Assembly (NCBI GenBank): GCA_014874185.1
Contig: JACWAF010000009.1
Coordinates: 1 to 41,819 of the forward strand
DNA from: Nitrospirota bacterium
GTDB taxonomy: Bacteria > Nitrospirota > Thermodesulfovibrionia > Thermodesulfovibrionales > JdFR-88
Length of the DNA: 41,819 nucleotides
Reading direction: 5' to 3'
Position 1 is the first letter of the stretch, and each line of letters starts with the position of its first letter. The translations under genes were made by a program, and so were the position numbers. Below, one piece after another: positions 19,986 to 29,593 of this stretch. The notes beneath the pieces are model-generated. The model had not been told where the DNA came from and did no database searches. It worked only from the letters and a program-made list of their open reading frames with translations.

Positions 19986-21627
19986 CCGCGCGTTTCTTGC
20001 AGCATGCCTGTTCACGGCGATAGCCGCGTGGGCCGCAAGCCCTCCCCCGGACAGGGCCGGGCTTGGAAGCAACCAGGCCGAGACTGTAAGCCTGATGCAG
20101 AGGGCCGCCCACAACCCGGGTAATGCCGGAACGCTGCTGGAAGAGGCCCTCAGAAAATCGCCCGATTTTCCGCCGGTCTATTTCAGGCTGGCCGGCTATA
20201 ATCTTCTCAAAAACCCGCTCTCTTTCTATGACTGGTCCTATTATTTTGTGGAAGGTTTCCGCGCTTACGGGCGGAGCTGGTGGTGGTGGCTGGACCTCTC
20301 GGGGCTCTGCTCCTATTGCCTGCTGGTCTCTTTCGTGCTCGCGCTTTTGGTTACCGTGCTCATACGGCTCCCGAAGGAGTTCCCGTTATTGAAGCACGAT
20401 ATAAATGAGGACAGGTCGCTCCTTTTCCTCCCCGGGGTGCTTCTGGCCGCGGCCTTCATGGGGCCGGTATTGTTCCTGGGGACCGCGCTCCTCCTGCTTG
20501 GCTTCTATTTCAGCAAAAAAAACAGGCTGCTCGTCTATTTCGTCCTTATCCTGATTGCCGTCCTCCCCTATCTTGAAAACTGGGTGAACACGGTTTATTC
20601 GTCGTCGAATCCGGAGTTGAGGGCCATAGTGGCCGTGAACGAGGGTTCGGACAATTCGCTTGCCCTGGATGCGCTCTCGGGCAGGAAGGATTTCGAGAGT
20701 CTCTTCTCGCGCGGGCTTGCGCTGGAGAGGGAAGGCAGGCTGGATGAGGCGATAGCCTCGTATGGGGCGGCCATGGAGCTAAGAAAAGACCCGCGCATTT
20801 TCGTGAACCTGGGCAATTGCTATGTCCTCGAGGGCAATACAGACAAGGCCAGGGGGCTGTATGAAAATGCCCTGGAAATAAGGCCGGGCGCCCCCGCTTA
20901 TTACAATCTTTCCACGCTGTACAGGGACTCCCTGGACTATACCAGGGGGGACGAGCTTTACGCCAGGGCCGCAAACATCAACCCGGCCGGGCTCTCGGCC
21001 TTCCTGAAGTCGGACGAGCAAAGCGGAGGGAAGCTCCTCATGGACGAGCGGCTTGGCGTGGGCGATTTCATGCGCGTTCTGGAGAAGGGCCATGAACGGA
21101 AACTCACATCTTCCGGCATCCCGAGCGGGGTCTCTTCATTGGCCGCCATCCTGCTCCTTGTGTTCTTCTTCATATACAACCGCAGGCGCAGGGCCAGGGC
21201 ATACAGGTGCTCCCGGTGCTCAAAGATACTCTGCCCCATATGCGAGCGCGAGCCCAAGTGGGGGCAGATGTGCAAGGAGTGCTACTCCAGCTTCGTGAAG
21301 CTGGAGGTGGTGGACCCCAAAGAGCGTGTCTCCCGCCTTCTCATGATACACGGCTACCAGCTTAAGCGGGAGGCCCTCATCCGGGCGCTGGGGTTCGCTC
21401 CGCCAGGCATTGCCCACATATACGCGGGCGAGGTCATGTTGGGGATGTTCCTCCTCTGGGGCTTCGTCTTCAGCCTGCTCCTTTACCGGCTTAACCCGTA
21501 TTTCACCACGGGGCTTTCCGGAATGGGCCATGGCTGGCTCGGCGTCCTGGGCGCTTCGGGGGCGGTATTCTTTTATCTGGTGTCTTTTTTCAGCATAAGA
21601 AAGGGGGTCGGGCAGAGATGGCTCTAG
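19972..21627 (+). CDS. Unrecognised membrane protein with TPR and six-cysteine zinc-ribbon-like domain
   Basis: 551 aa; I do not recognise a named family. The GTG start has GGAG about 10 nt upstream and gives a signal-like N-terminus (1-21). Hydrophobic segments: about 108-132, 150-178, 186-203, 386-402, 482-505 and 522-541. TPR-like helices fill about 242-340. After the fourth segment and an arginine stretch (404-409) comes a CxxC-x4-CxxC-x9-CxxC cluster (C413, C416, C421, C424, C434, C437), which could bind zinc on the cytoplasmic side. It overlaps plsY by 14 nt and the next gene by 10 nt, so it is co-translated with the DUF4388 chimera. A scaffold linking a membrane complex to a soluble sensor is possible but is inference. 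Confidence 0.8.
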   Translation: MKKLSRAFLAACLFTAIAAWAASPPPDRAGLGSNQAETVSLMQRAAHNPGNAGTLLEEALRKSPDFPPVYFRLAGYNLLKNPLSFYDWSYYFVEGFRAYGRSWWWWLDLSGLCSYCLLVSFVLALLVTVLIRLPKEFPLLKHDINEDRSLLFLPGVLLAAAFMGPVLFLGTALLLLGFYFSKKNRLLVYFVLILIAVLPYLENWVNTVYSSSNPELRAIVAVNEGSDNSLALDALSGRKDFESLFSRGLALEREGRLDEAIASYGAAMELRKDPRIFVNLGNCYVLEGNTDKARGLYENALEIRPGAPAYYNLSTLYRDSLDYTRGDELYARAANINPAGLSAFLKSDEQSGGKLLMDERLGVGDFMRVLEKGHERKLTSSGIPSGVSSLAAILLLVFFFIYNRRRRARAYRCSRCSKILCPICEREPKWGQMCKECYSSFVKLEVVDPKERVSRLLMIHGYQLKREALIRALGFAPPGIAHIYAGEVMLGMFLLWGFVFSLLLYRLNPYFTTGLSGMGHGWLGVLGASGAVFFYLVSFFSIRKGVGQRWL

Positions 21628-22658
21628 AAGGCTCTCTCAAGGAATTCGGCCTGGCCGATATACTGCAGCTCATCTATTACCAGCGCAAGACGGGCGTGCT
21701 TACCGTGGAGTCCACCTTCGACCGCGTGCGGCTCCTCTTCTATGAAGGCAATATTGTATTCGCCGAAAGCGGCAAGCACGGCGAAACCCGCATCGGACGG
21801 ATACTGGTCAAAAAAGGCCTGGTCACCGAAAAGGAGCTTGGAGAGGCCCTTGAAGAGCAGAAGAAGACTGGCGCCAGGCTGGGAAGCGTCCTTCTCAAAA
21901 ACAATTGCATCTCCAGGGACGAACTTAAAGAGACGCTCACCTCCCAGTTCACCGAGCTTGTAAGCTATCTCTTCACCTGGCGGCAGGGTCATTACGAGTT
22001 CAGGCCCCAGGGCGTCCCCATAGACAAGGATGTCCCCATATCCCTTGACACCCAGCAGATACTCATGGAGGGTCTCCGCATCCTGGACGAATGGTCCCTG
22101 GTGGAAGGGAAAATAACCCTTGAAAGCGTCTTCTGCCGGACTCAGGTGGCGGCTGAGGGGCTTTCGCCAGAGGAGCAGGAAGTTATCAGGCGCATCGACG
22201 GCGAGTGCGACGTGAGCGAGATAGCAAGCCTCACCGGGCTGGACAATTTCCAGACATCCAAGGCGCTTTTGAGCCTCTTCGAAAAGGGCGCCATAGAAAA
22301 GAAAAAGGCCCCCGAAGAGACCAAATCCAGTTCCAAAGCGGGACGTAAACTCCCCGCCCTGTTTCTGGAAGGGGTGTTCGCCTTCACGTTCGTGGTGGCC
22401 CTGGTGGTCGCGCTGTCAGGCAATTACCCGCGCAAATCCAAGGCCTTCCAGGCCTCGGAAGAGCTTGACCGCCTGCGCTCCATGATAGAAGTCTACAAGA
22501 CCGAGAACGGCCAATATCCGGACAAGCTGGAGAAGATCGCGAACATGACGGACCCGTGGGGCAATTACTATTATTATTCGGCGGCCTCGCAAACCGGATT
22601 TACGCTCTTCAGCTTTGGCCCGGACGGGACACCAAACAGCGGGGATGAGGTATATTAG
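21618..22658 (+). CDS. DUF4388 (PATAN) protein with transmembrane segment and GspG-like pseudopilin domain
   Basis: 346 aa chimera. Residues 1-165 are DUF4388/PATAN-like (EGSLKEFGLADILQLIYYQ; FYEGNIVFAES; WRQGHYEFRP), with an inserted helical segment (about 57-115) of the kind that often begins RIGRILVKKGLVTEKEL. A winged-helix-like part follows (about 183-228), then a single transmembrane helix (about 248-267). The C-terminal 75 residues resemble the periplasmic core of type II secretion major pseudopilins: YKTENGQYPDKL, DPWGNYYYY, and FSFGPDGTPNSGDE. It lacks the N-terminal prepilin peptidase site, so it is not a classical pseudopilin. The start overlaps the previous gene by 10 nt. Its function is unknown; a motility or secretion-linked signalling role would fit the domains. 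Confidence 0.82.
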   Translation: MALEGSLKEFGLADILQLIYYQRKTGVLTVESTFDRVRLLFYEGNIVFAESGKHGETRIGRILVKKGLVTEKELGEALEEQKKTGARLGSVLLKNNCISRDELKETLTSQFTELVSYLFTWRQGHYEFRPQGVPIDKDVPISLDTQQILMEGLRILDEWSLVEGKITLESVFCRTQVAAEGLSPEEQEVIRRIDGECDVSEIASLTGLDNFQTSKALLSLFEKGAIEKKKAPEETKSSSKAGRKLPALFLEGVFAFTFVVALVVALSGNYPRKSKAFQASEELDRLRSMIEVYKTENGQYPDKLEKIANMTDPWGNYYYYSAASQTGFTLFSFGPDGTPNSGDEVY

Positions 22659-22661
22659 AAG

Positions 22662-23345
22662 ATGAAAAAGGCCGTTGTGCTCCTTAGCGGCGGGGTCGAT
22701 TCCGCCACCACTGCCGCGATCGCCCGCTCCGAAGGGTACTCAATCTTCGCCCTCAGCTTCAACTACGGCCAGCGGCACGCCCGCGAACTGGAATCGGCAA
22801 AGAAAATCGCCCGCTCCCTGAACGCGAAAGAGCACCTGGTAATAAGCTTCAACCTGGGCAGCATCGGCGGCTCCGCCCTCACATCCCCCGAACTGGAAGT
22901 CCCCAAGAACGAGGCCCTGCCCCCGCCGGGCGGCATCCCCATAACCTATGTCCCCGCAAGGAACACCATATTCCTCTCATTCGCCCTCTCCTGGGCCGAA
23001 AAGCTCGAAGCCCCGGACATATTCATCGGCGCAAACGCCGTGGACTACAGCGGCTACCCGGACTGCCGGCCCGAATACCTGCAGGCATTCGAAAAAATGG
23101 CCAACCTAGCCACCAAAATCTCCATTGAAGGGAAGCTCCGGTTCCGCGTTATGGCCCCCCTTCTGTACATGGCCAAGTCCGAGATCATAAAAAAAGGCAC
23201 GGAGCTTGGCCTTGATTACGCCCTCACCTGGAGCTGCTACGACCCCCTGCCGGACGGCACCCCCTGCATGCGCTGCGATAGCTGCCTCTTCCGCGCTAAA
23301 GGCTTCCGCGAAACGGGTCTGAAAGACCCGCTGATAAAAGACTAA
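22662..23345 (+). CDS. queC: 7-cyano-7-deazaguanine synthase
   Basis: Makes preQ0 from 7-carboxy-7-deazaguanine, ammonia and ATP for queuosine tRNA modification. 227 aa, standard. The PP-loop LSGGVDS is at 8-14 and the C-terminal zinc site is C192, C202, C205 and C208. Only 3 nt separate it from the DUF4388 gene, and no queuosine partners (queD, queE, queF) are nearby, so its place at the end of this operon looks opportunistic. No preQ1 riboswitch can fit in the gap. Confidence 0.96.
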   Translation: MKKAVVLLSGGVDSATTAAIARSEGYSIFALSFNYGQRHARELESAKKIARSLNAKEHLVISFNLGSIGGSALTSPELEVPKNEALPPPGGIPITYVPARNTIFLSFALSWAEKLEAPDIFIGANAVDYSGYPDCRPEYLQAFEKMANLATKISIEGKLRFRVMAPLLYMAKSEIIKKGTELGLDYALTWSCYDPLPDGTPCMRCDSCLFRAKGFRETGLKDPLIKD

Positions 23346-23350
23346 AGATC

Positions 23351-23599
23351 CTACTTTTTCTTGTAAGAAAAAGTAGCAAAAAGAACTTTTACTTTTTCCC
23401 TTGTCTACATTTTTTGCCTTGCCAGGAAACCCGGTTCCGTTTCGGGAGCGCAAACCCTGAGGAGCGTTTTTAATTGAGCGAGCCGGGGAATGACCCCGAA
23501 GGGGCCTGTCAGTCTGTAAGGAATCAGCCTTATCCGGCGGAGCGGATAAATAGTCTTATCTCCCTGCGACGAATGTTTGCGCCCTGAAACGGAACCGGG
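23351..23599. other. Structured intergenic element (possible ncRNA or repeat-borne element)
   Basis: The 333 nt between convergent queC and nrdR hold no gene but several nested inverted repeats. 23351-23376 is a perfect 12-bp hairpin with a GT loop. Arms at 23430-23455 and 23575-23599 pair almost completely (14 bp perfect, then 8 bp perfect across a small bulge), enclosing about 120 nt. Inside are CGGGG/CCCCG (23484-23498) and TTATCCG/CGGATAA (23530-23549). The first hairpin and the flanking GCAAAARGAA sequence recur at 29462-29505. It could be a structured RNA, a bidirectional terminator region or a MITE-like element. Confidence 0.5.
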
Positions 23600-23678
23600 A
23601 AAAAAGCGGCAGCAAAAAGTTATCTAAGCCGAGAGGATTCGGGCCTTGGGCCTGTCCGCAATAGGAGAAGCGGCGGTT

Positions 23679-24140
<462 letters not shown>

Positions 24141-24237
24141 GGAATTAAGATACCTCCGTTTAAAGATATTAAATATTAACATCCTGTCTGTTTTTTTTCT
24201 TTGGGAGGATTGGTGGAGAGCATTATTTTTATCTGTA

Positions 24238-24343
24238 ATCTCCCCTCGCCCCTCTTTAGAAAAGAGGGGGACAACCCACCCCTGCACCCCTCCAAGGAGG
24301 GGACTTGAAATCCCCCTTTCCTAAAGGGGGATTTAGGGGGATT
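24238..24343. repeat. Palindromic repeat cluster in the glyA-nrdR gap
   Basis: Two palindromic units: CCTCTTT-AGA-AAAGAGG-like (about 24250-24270) and CCCCCTTT-CCT-AAAGGGGG-like (about 24312-24330), bordered by AATC and GGATT. Related sequence occurs near 28778-28837, 39223-39330, 39526-39560 and 41250-41340. It resembles a REP-type family and is not an intrinsic terminator. Confidence 0.7.
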
Positions 24344-24384
24344 ACTGATTAATCCTTAATTTGCCTTTTAAAATATTTATGGAT

Positions 24385-25629
24385 CTAGTCCTGGTAGATG
24401 GGGAAGAGGGAAGTAAGGCCTTTTACCTCGTTCTTGATGGACTCGAGTTTGGAGATGTCTGAGGTGTTCTTCAGGGCCTCGTCTATGAAATGGGCGATGC
24501 GGTCCATCTCGGCCTCCTTCATTCCGCGGGTGGTTACGCACGGGGTGCCAAGCCGCATGCCGCTTGTGACCGAGGGCGGAAGCGGGTCGAAGGGGATGGC
24601 GTTCTTGTTCACGGTGATGCCCGCCTTGTCCAGGGCGCACTCGGCATCCTGGCCGGTGATTTTTTTATTGGCCAGGTTCACTAGCATCAAATGGTTGTCA
24701 GTGCCGCCTGAGACCAATTGGAATCCGCGCTTTACAAGCCCTTCGGCCAGGGCACTGGCATTCATGACCACCTGCGCCTGGTAGGTCTTGAAGTCGTCCG
24801 TGAGCGCCTCCTTGAGGGCCACGGCCTTTGCCGCGATTACGTGCATGAGGGGGCCGCCCTGCATCCCCGGGAATACCATCTTGTCTATGGCCTTCGCGTA
24901 TTGTCCCTTGCACATGATGAGCCCGCCGCGCGGCCCGCGAAGGGTTTTATGGGTGGTGGATGTCACAAAATCCGAGTGCGGGAATGGCGAAGGGTGGATG
25001 CCCGCCGCGACAAGCCCGGCTATATGTGCGATATCGGAAAGGAGGTAGGCGCCTACCGACTGGGCAATCCTGTAAAAAGCCTCGAAGTCTATGGTCCTTG
25101 GATAGGCGCTGGCCCCTACGAGAATGAGCCTCGGCCTGTGCTCTTTGGCAAGCCTTTCAACCTCGTCGTAATCGATATAACCGGTGTCCGGTTTTACCCC
25201 GTAGGAGACCGTCTTGTAAAAAATCCCCGAGAAGTTGGCCCGCGCGCCGTGCGAGAGGTGGCCTCCATGCCGCAGGTTCATCCCCATAATGGTCTCGCCG
25301 GGCTTAACGAACGCGAAGTACACGGCCATGTTGGCCTGCGTGCCCGAATGGGGCTGCACGTTCACGTGCTCGGCCCCGAACAGTTCTTTGGCCCGCTCTA
25401 TGGCAAGGCTTTCCGCCACGTCCGCGAACTGGCAGCCGCCGTAATACCTTCTGCCTGGGTAGCCTTCGGCGTATTTGTTGGTGAATATGGAACCCTGGGC
25501 CTCCATGATGGCGGGGCTGGCGTAGTTCTCGCTTGCTATGAGGAGGAGCTTTTCGTTCTCGCGGGCGATCTCGTTCTGTATCGCCTGGTAGACCTGCGGG
25601 TCCTCTTCCCTAAGACTTTTTGATTTCAT
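24385..25629 (-). CDS. glyA: Serine hydroxymethyltransferase
   Basis: PLP enzyme that interconverts serine and glycine and supplies methylene-THF. The ATG at 25629 gives 414 aa, close to E. coli GlyA. The PLP-lysine segment [13 protein letters not shown] and the motifs IASENYASP and HSGTQAN are visible. An upstream TTG at 25647 would add six residues; an AGGGAAG stretch lies 17 nt before it, and neither start has a strong Shine-Dalgarno. Its 5' end overlaps the rpiB 3' end by 20 nt, so the two are coupled. Confidence 0.96.
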   Translation of the reverse strand: MKSKSLREEDPQVYQAIQNEIARENEKLLLIASENYASPAIMEAQGSIFTNKYAEGYPGRRYYGGCQFADVAESLAIERAKELFGAEHVNVQPHSGTQANMAVYFAFVKPGETIMGMNLRHGGHLSHGARANFSGIFYKTVSYGVKPDTGYIDYDEVERLAKEHRPRLILVGASAYPRTIDFEAFYRIAQSVGAYLLSDIAHIAGLVAAGIHPSPFPHSDFVTSTTHKTLRGPRGGLIMCKGQYAKAIDKMVFPGMQGGPLMHVIAAKAVALKEALTDDFKTYQAQVVMNASALAEGLVKRGFQLVSGGTDNHLMLVNLANKKITGQDAECALDKAGITVNKNAIPFDPLPPSVTSGMRLGTPCVTTRGMKEAEMDRIAHFIDEALKNTSDISKLESIKNEVKGLTSLFPIYQD

Positions 25630-26074
25630 TTGAATACTTGTTTTCAATTACCGTTATCTTCCCTAATCGTATCTCATGCCTGCCGCCCTCGAAAGGTGTG
25701 GCAAGCCAGGTTTTCACTATCTCCTGCGCCATGACGGCCCCGATCATCCTGCCCCCCATGACCAGTATATTGGCGTTGTTATGGAGTCTGCTCATCCGGG
25801 CGCTAACGGGCTCGCTGCAGAGGGCCGCGCGCACGCCGGGGAGCTTGTTGGCCACTATGGACATGCCAATGCCCGTGCCGCAGATGAGGACGCCGCGCTC
25901 CACATCTCCGCGGGAGACCATCTCCGCCACCTTGAGGCCGTAATCGGGATAATCGACCGAGGAACTGCCCTCAGGGCCCAGGTCCCTGCAATCCACTCCC
26001 TGGGATATCAGGAACTCTTTAATTTCGGCCTTTAATTGGACCCCAGCGTGATCGGAGGCTATAGCTATAATCAT
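25610..26074 (-). CDS. rpiB: Ribose-5-phosphate isomerase B
   Basis: Interconverts ribose 5-phosphate and ribulose 5-phosphate, the precursor of the KdsD substrate. 154 aa. Visible features: [13 protein letters not shown] at the N-terminus, catalytic C65 in [10 protein letters not shown], and [10 protein letters not shown]. There is no Shine-Dalgarno; the ATG lies 8 nt after a TATGAT box with a good -35, so it looks leaderless. It is first in the rpiB-glyA-nrdR run. Confidence 0.96.
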   Translation of the reverse strand: MIIAIASDHAGVQLKAEIKEFLISQGVDCRDLGPEGSSSVDYPDYGLKVAEMVSRGDVERGVLICGTGIGMSIVANKLPGVRAALCSEPVSARMSRLHNNANILVMGGRMIGAVMAQEIVKTWLATPFEGGRHEIRLGKITVIENKYSNEIKKS

Positions 26075-26082
26075 AGAGTGTT

Positions 26083-26112
26083 ATCATAAATGAGCGCCGG
26101 AGGGTTAGTCAA
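26083..26112 (-). promoter_or_regulatory. Sigma-70-type promoter of rpiB
   Basis: Minus strand TTGACT (26107-26112), 18-nt spacer, TATGAT (26083-26088). The -10 ends 8 nt before the rpiB ATG, leaving no room for a ribosome binding site. Confidence 0.65.
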
Positions 26113-26163
26113 GAAAAGCAGCGGTTTTTCGTGCTGAGGGCCTTTTCGGATGAGTAAGAATGG

Positions 26164-27954
26164 CTATTTCTCCTCTTCCGCTACCACGTCCAGCTTTATA
26201 TGAAGCTCCCTAAGCTGCTTCTGCTCCACATTGGACGGGGCCCCGCTCATCATGTCAAATGCCTTGGCCGTCTTCGGGAAGGCTATCACGTCCCTTATGC
26301 TCTCCGCCCCGGCAAGGAGCATTACCAATCTATCAAGCCCCAGTGCAAGCCCCCCGTGCGGGGGCGCGCCGAACTTGAGCGCGTCCAGAAGGAAGCCGAA
26401 CTTCTTCTGCGCGTCCTCCTGGGTTATGCCAAGTATCCGGAACATCTTCTCCTGCACGTCTTCACGGTGGATACGGATAGAGCCGCCGCCGATCTCATAG
26501 CCGTTAAGCACTATGTCGTAGGCCTTCGCGTGCAGGGATGAGAGGAGTTTTTTATCCGTGACGTCCCCGGTGAGTATCCTTTCCGCATCCTCGTCCACCG
26601 GAGATGTGAACGGGTGGTGGACGGCCGCGAAGCGGCCCTCCTCCTCATCCCACTCAAGAAGCGGATAATCCGTCACCCACAGAAAGTTCCAGCCCTCTTT
26701 TATAAGGCCCAGCCTTTTGCCAAACTCAAGGCGCAGGCGGCCCAAGGTGTTCCAGACGACTGTTTCCGAATCGGCAACAAACAGCATCATATCGCCCTCT
26801 TCGGCCTGGAGGATGGACTTCATCTCGTTTAAGGCCTCTTCGGGGAAGAACTTGGCAATGGGAGAATCGAAGAAGCCGTTCTTTATTTTTATCCAGGCGA
26901 GACCCTTCGCGCCGAATGCCCTGGCCTCTTCGGTGAGGTTATCCACCTCTTTCCTCGAAAGCCCGGCCATGCCCTTGCCGCAAATGGCCATGACCCTTCC
27001 GCCGGAGTTGAGGGCGTCCAGGAAGACCTTGAAACTCCCCTTCCTCGCTGGCCCGGCCATGTCCTGGAGTTCCATATCGAAGCGTGTATCGGGCTTGTCG
27101 GAGCCGAACCTGTTCATTGCCTCCATGTATGAGAGCCTGATAAACGGCGGATTAAGCTCTATGCCCAGGCTGTCTTTAAAGACCGCCTTTATCAGCCCTT
27201 CCGTTATTCCGATAACGTCATCAATATCGACAAATGACATCTCCAGGTCTACCTGGGTGAATTCGGGCTGGCGGTCCGCGCGGAGGTCTTCGTCGCGGAA
27301 GCAGCGGGCCACCTGGAAGTACCTCTCCATGCCGGCCACCATGAGTATCTGCTTGAAGAGCTGAGGGGACTGGGGAAGGGCGTAAAAATGGCCGGGGTTC
27401 ACGCGGCTTGGCACAAGGTAATCCCTGGCGCCCTCGGGCGTGCTCTTGGTGAGCATGGGGGTCTCTATCTCCATGAAGCCCTTCTCGTCCAGATAGTCGC
27501 GCATGGATTTTACGGCACGGTAGCGGAGGAACAGGTTTCGCTGCATCTCCGGCCGCCTCAGGTCCAGATACCTGTACTTCAGACGCAGGGCCTCGGATGT
27601 GTCCTCGTCCTCAAGCATGAAGGGGAGCGGGGCGGACTCGTTAAGGATCTCCAGATAATCCGCATACACTTCCACTTTTCCGGTTGGAAGGGAGGGGTTT
27701 TCGGTGCCCTCCGGTCTCGGCCTTACTTTTCCCTTCACTTTTATCACGTATTCCGCGCGGAGGCCGTGGGCAAGCTCATGAGCGGCGGTGGAGACCTCCG
27801 GGCTGAAGACGACCTGCAGGAGGCCGCTCCGGTCACGCTGGTCCACAAAGATAAGCCCGCCGTGGTCCCTTCTTCTGTAGACCCACCCGGCCACGGTGAC
27901 CTCATGGCCGATGCGGGTTTCATTCACCTCGCCGCAGTATGAATTCCGGATCAT
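26164..27954 (-). CDS. aspS: Aspartyl-tRNA synthetase
   Basis: Class II synthetase, 596 aa, the bacterial length with a GAD insertion domain (about 290-420). The N-terminal OB-fold anticodon-binding domain (1-110; [21 protein letters not shown]) is followed by motif 2 ([19 protein letters not shown]) and motif 3 ([12 protein letters not shown]). Whether it is discriminating or also charges Asn-tRNA cannot be settled here; no gatCAB genes lie in the window. The ATG overlaps the rluB stop by ATGA. Confidence 0.97.
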   Translation of the reverse strand: MIRNSYCGEVNETRIGHEVTVAGWVYRRRDHGGLIFVDQRDRSGLLQVVFSPEVSTAAHELAHGLRAEYVIKVKGKVRPRPEGTENPSLPTGKVEVYADYLEILNESAPLPFMLEDEDTSEALRLKYRYLDLRRPEMQRNLFLRYRAVKSMRDYLDEKGFMEIETPMLTKSTPEGARDYLVPSRVNPGHFYALPQSPQLFKQILMVAGMERYFQVARCFRDEDLRADRQPEFTQVDLEMSFVDIDDVIGITEGLIKAVFKDSLGIELNPPFIRLSYMEAMNRFGSDKPDTRFDMELQDMAGPARKGSFKVFLDALNSGGRVMAICGKGMAGLSRKEVDNLTEEARAFGAKGLAWIKIKNGFFDSPIAKFFPEEALNEMKSILQAEEGDMMLFVADSETVVWNTLGRLRLEFGKRLGLIKEGWNFLWVTDYPLLEWDEEEGRFAAVHHPFTSPVDEDAERILTGDVTDKKLLSSLHAKAYDIVLNGYEIGGGSIRIHREDVQEKMFRILGITQEDAQKKFGFLLDALKFGAPPHGGLALGLDRLVMLLAGAESIRDVIAFPKTAKAFDMMSGAPSNVEQKQLRELHIKLDVVAEEEK

Positions 27955-28694
27955 CTCTTTGCCGCCTCCTTCTTTTCCCTGCCTCCAGCGCGCTTTATTG
28001 ACTCTATCTCCGCCACGGTAAGGGGCCGCATATGTCCCGGCGGAAGATTGCCAAGCTTGATGCCGTCTATCTGAACCCTTTGCAGTTTCATTACGGGGTG
28101 CCCCAGGCTCTCCATCATCCGGCGTATCTGCCTCTTTTTGCCTTCAGTTATGATGACCTCCAGCCAGGAGTTGGCCTCGGTCTTGCCGATGGGCTTTATC
28201 TTCGCGGGCTGGGTCATGCCGTCCGCCAGCTTTATGCCGCTTCTAAACCTCTCCATCTCCTCCTCTTCGAGGACGCCTTTTACCTTCACATGATAGGTCT
28301 TGGGGATCTTCCTGGAGGGGTGTAGGACCATGTTGGTGAACTCGCCGTCATTGGTGAGGAGCAGGAGCCCTTCGGAGTGGTAGTCCAGCCTGCCAACGGG
28401 ATAGAGGCGGAATCTTATTTTTTTCAAATAGTCTTTAACAGTCGGCCTTTCCTGGGGGTCCTCCAGCGTGCTCACCACATTTTTTGGCTTATGGAAGGCG
28501 AGGTAAATCTTCGCCTCGCGCTTTTTAACGGGTTTTCCGTCTACTTTTATGTGATCGATATCCGGGTCCGCCTTCATGCCTAGGACGGCGGTCTTGCCGT
28601 TCACGGTGACGCGGCCCTCTTCTATCATCTCCTCGGCCTTGCGGCGTGAGGCCATGCCCAAGTCGGAGAGTATCTTCTGCAAGCGAGCTTCCAT
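27951..28694 (-). CDS. rluB: Ribosomal large subunit pseudouridine synthase B family
   Basis: 247 aa. An S4 RNA-binding domain (1-60; [21 protein letters not shown]) is followed by the RsuA/RluB/E/F catalytic domain with the aspartate of [18 protein letters not shown]. The Lys-rich C-terminus is typical. RluB is the likeliest member (23S rRNA), but RsuA-like or RluE/F specificity is not excluded. It begins the rluB-aspS pair. The ATG lies 9 nt after a TGGTATAAT box and has no Shine-Dalgarno. Confidence 0.93.
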   Translation of the reverse strand: MEARLQKILSDLGMASRRKAEEMIEEGRVTVNGKTAVLGMKADPDIDHIKVDGKPVKKREAKIYLAFHKPKNVVSTLEDPQERPTVKDYLKKIRFRLYPVGRLDYHSEGLLLLTNDGEFTNMVLHPSRKIPKTYHVKVKGVLEEEEMERFRSGIKLADGMTQPAKIKPIGKTEANSWLEVIITEGKKRQIRRMMESLGHPVMKLQRVQIDGIKLGNLPPGHMRPLTVAEIESIKRAGGREKKEAAKR

Positions 28695-28703
28695 GGAAAG
28701 GAT

Positions 28704-28712
28704 ATTATACCA
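28704..28712 (-). promoter_or_regulatory. Extended -10 promoter of rluB
   Basis: Minus strand TGGTATAAT, an extended -10 with perfect TATAAT (28704-28709). It ends 9 nt before the rluB ATG at 28694. No convincing -35 box. Confidence 0.6.
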
Positions 28713-28777
28713 GAGGGGGCGGGAATGGAGTTTTTTAAAGCTGTTTTAATTATTGCAGAATAGGTAAAAATAAAATT

Positions 28778-28962
28778 ATCCAAAAATCCCTCCTAACCTC
28801 CCTTTTTCAAAGGGAGGGATTACCCCTCTTTGGAACGGGGTCCCCGAAAAGTCGCAGACTTTTTGGGGTGCAGGTTGAGGGGTGAGGGGGCATATATGCA
28901 CGCCTCGGCCAGGGTGAGCCATTGTCGCAGACTTTTTGGGGTGCAGGTTGAGGGGCGAGGGG
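28778..28962. repeat. Palindromic repeat plus 39-nt tandem duplication
   Basis: 28778-28837 carries the CCCTCC...GGGAGGG and CCCCTCTTTGG palindromic family. Next to it a 39-nt sequence starting GTCGCAGACTTTTTGGGGTG occurs at 28851-28889 and again at 28924-28962 with one mismatch, a 73-nt period. No gene is seen in 28695-29049. Confidence 0.75.
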
Positions 28963-28986
28963 AGATTTTTAGTCGTGAGTGTAATA

Positions 28987-29028
28987 CGGCAAGGCCGCGT
29001 TTTCCTTTACAAAAACGCGGCCTTGCCG
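28987..29028. other. Perfect 17-bp hairpin
   Basis: A 17-bp perfect stem (28987-29003 and 29012-29028) with an 8-nt loop. It lies 22 nt past the stop of the small lipoprotein gene. Neither strand has a T tract after it, so it is better described as an mRNA-end stabiliser or rho-assisted structure than a classical terminator. Confidence 0.6.
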
Positions 29029-29049
29029 CGATCAGGAGGAGAATAAATT

Positions 29050-29340
29050 TTATCTTCGCATCCAGCGGCCGGGACGCCAGCGCCAGCGGCCTTCCCGTTC
29101 ATGCCAACGCCCAGGCGCCCAGACCGCGCCGGGATATGGCCTTCTGGCCCAGTGACCGGGTCTCCAGAGCCATCTGCCGTCCCAGGCCCAAAAGCCGCCG
29201 ATCCACACGGCGCCATAATACGGAGCAGGCCCCACGTACTCGTATCTTCCCGGGGGAGGGGGATAGGCAACTTCTGCCACACAGCCCGCAAGCTGAATGA
29301 ATACAAGAACTCCGGCGAGGAAAAGACCTAACTTTCTCAT
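29050..29340 (-). CDS. Small Trp/Arg/Pro-rich lipoprotein (YXWGQ-type repeat)
   Basis: 96 aa. Signal peptide with lipobox LAGC (C20), then a tail rich in W, R, P and G with repeated GRWxWRPGxW-like units (about 54-62 and 83-93). This resembles short YXWGQ-repeat envelope proteins; their role is unknown. GGAGGTG lies a few nt before the ATG. It would be a substrate for the Lgt in this window. It is flanked by hairpins and no partner gene is adjacent. Confidence 0.8.
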   Translation of the reverse strand: MRKLGLFLAGVLVFIQLAGCVAEVAYPPPPGRYEYVGPAPYYGAVWIGGFWAWDGRWLWRPGHWARRPYPGAVWAPGRWHEREGRWRWRPGRWMRR

Positions 29341-29461
29341 ATAGCACCTCCGCTCTGCTGGAGAGCTGTCTTCCTGATTAGATTCTACCGCAGCTCTTTG
29401 AAAATCCTATGAACAAGTTTTGAAGAGATTATGAAAGAAAAAGGCCCGGCGAGGATAAGGA

Positions 29462-29584
29462 CTACTTTTCTTTCTTGCAAGAAGAAAAGTAGCAAAAGAA
29501 AGAACTCTTACTCTTTTCTGCGGTGCAAAGCACGCAGAAAAGGTAAAAATTCTCTTTGCTTCTTTCTCTTATAAGAGAAAGAAG
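29462..29584. repeat. Three consecutive hairpins after the glutamate synthase genes
   Basis: 29462-29492 is a hairpin related to 23351-23376 and followed by the same GCAAAARGAA-type tail. 29514-29541 pairs TTTTCTGCG with CGCAGAAAA. 29559-29584 is a perfect 26-nt palindrome. They follow the gltD-like stop at 29594 on the minus strand and may end or stabilise that transcript. No gene is seen in 29341-29593. Confidence 0.6.
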
Positions 29585-29593
29585 TTCTTGTCT

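Noticed and set aside
22655-22665. preQ1 riboswitch upstream of queC
   Set aside because: Only 3 nt separate queC from the preceding gene, leaving no room for an aptamer.
24238-24343. Palindromic repeats as a CRISPR array
   Set aside because: Units are palindromic, of varying spacing and number, without regular spacers or cas genes.
28830-29300. Open frame on the plus strand over the repeats and the small lipoprotein gene
   Set aside because: Runs through palindromic repeats and against a gene with signal peptide and Shine-Dalgarno on the other strand.
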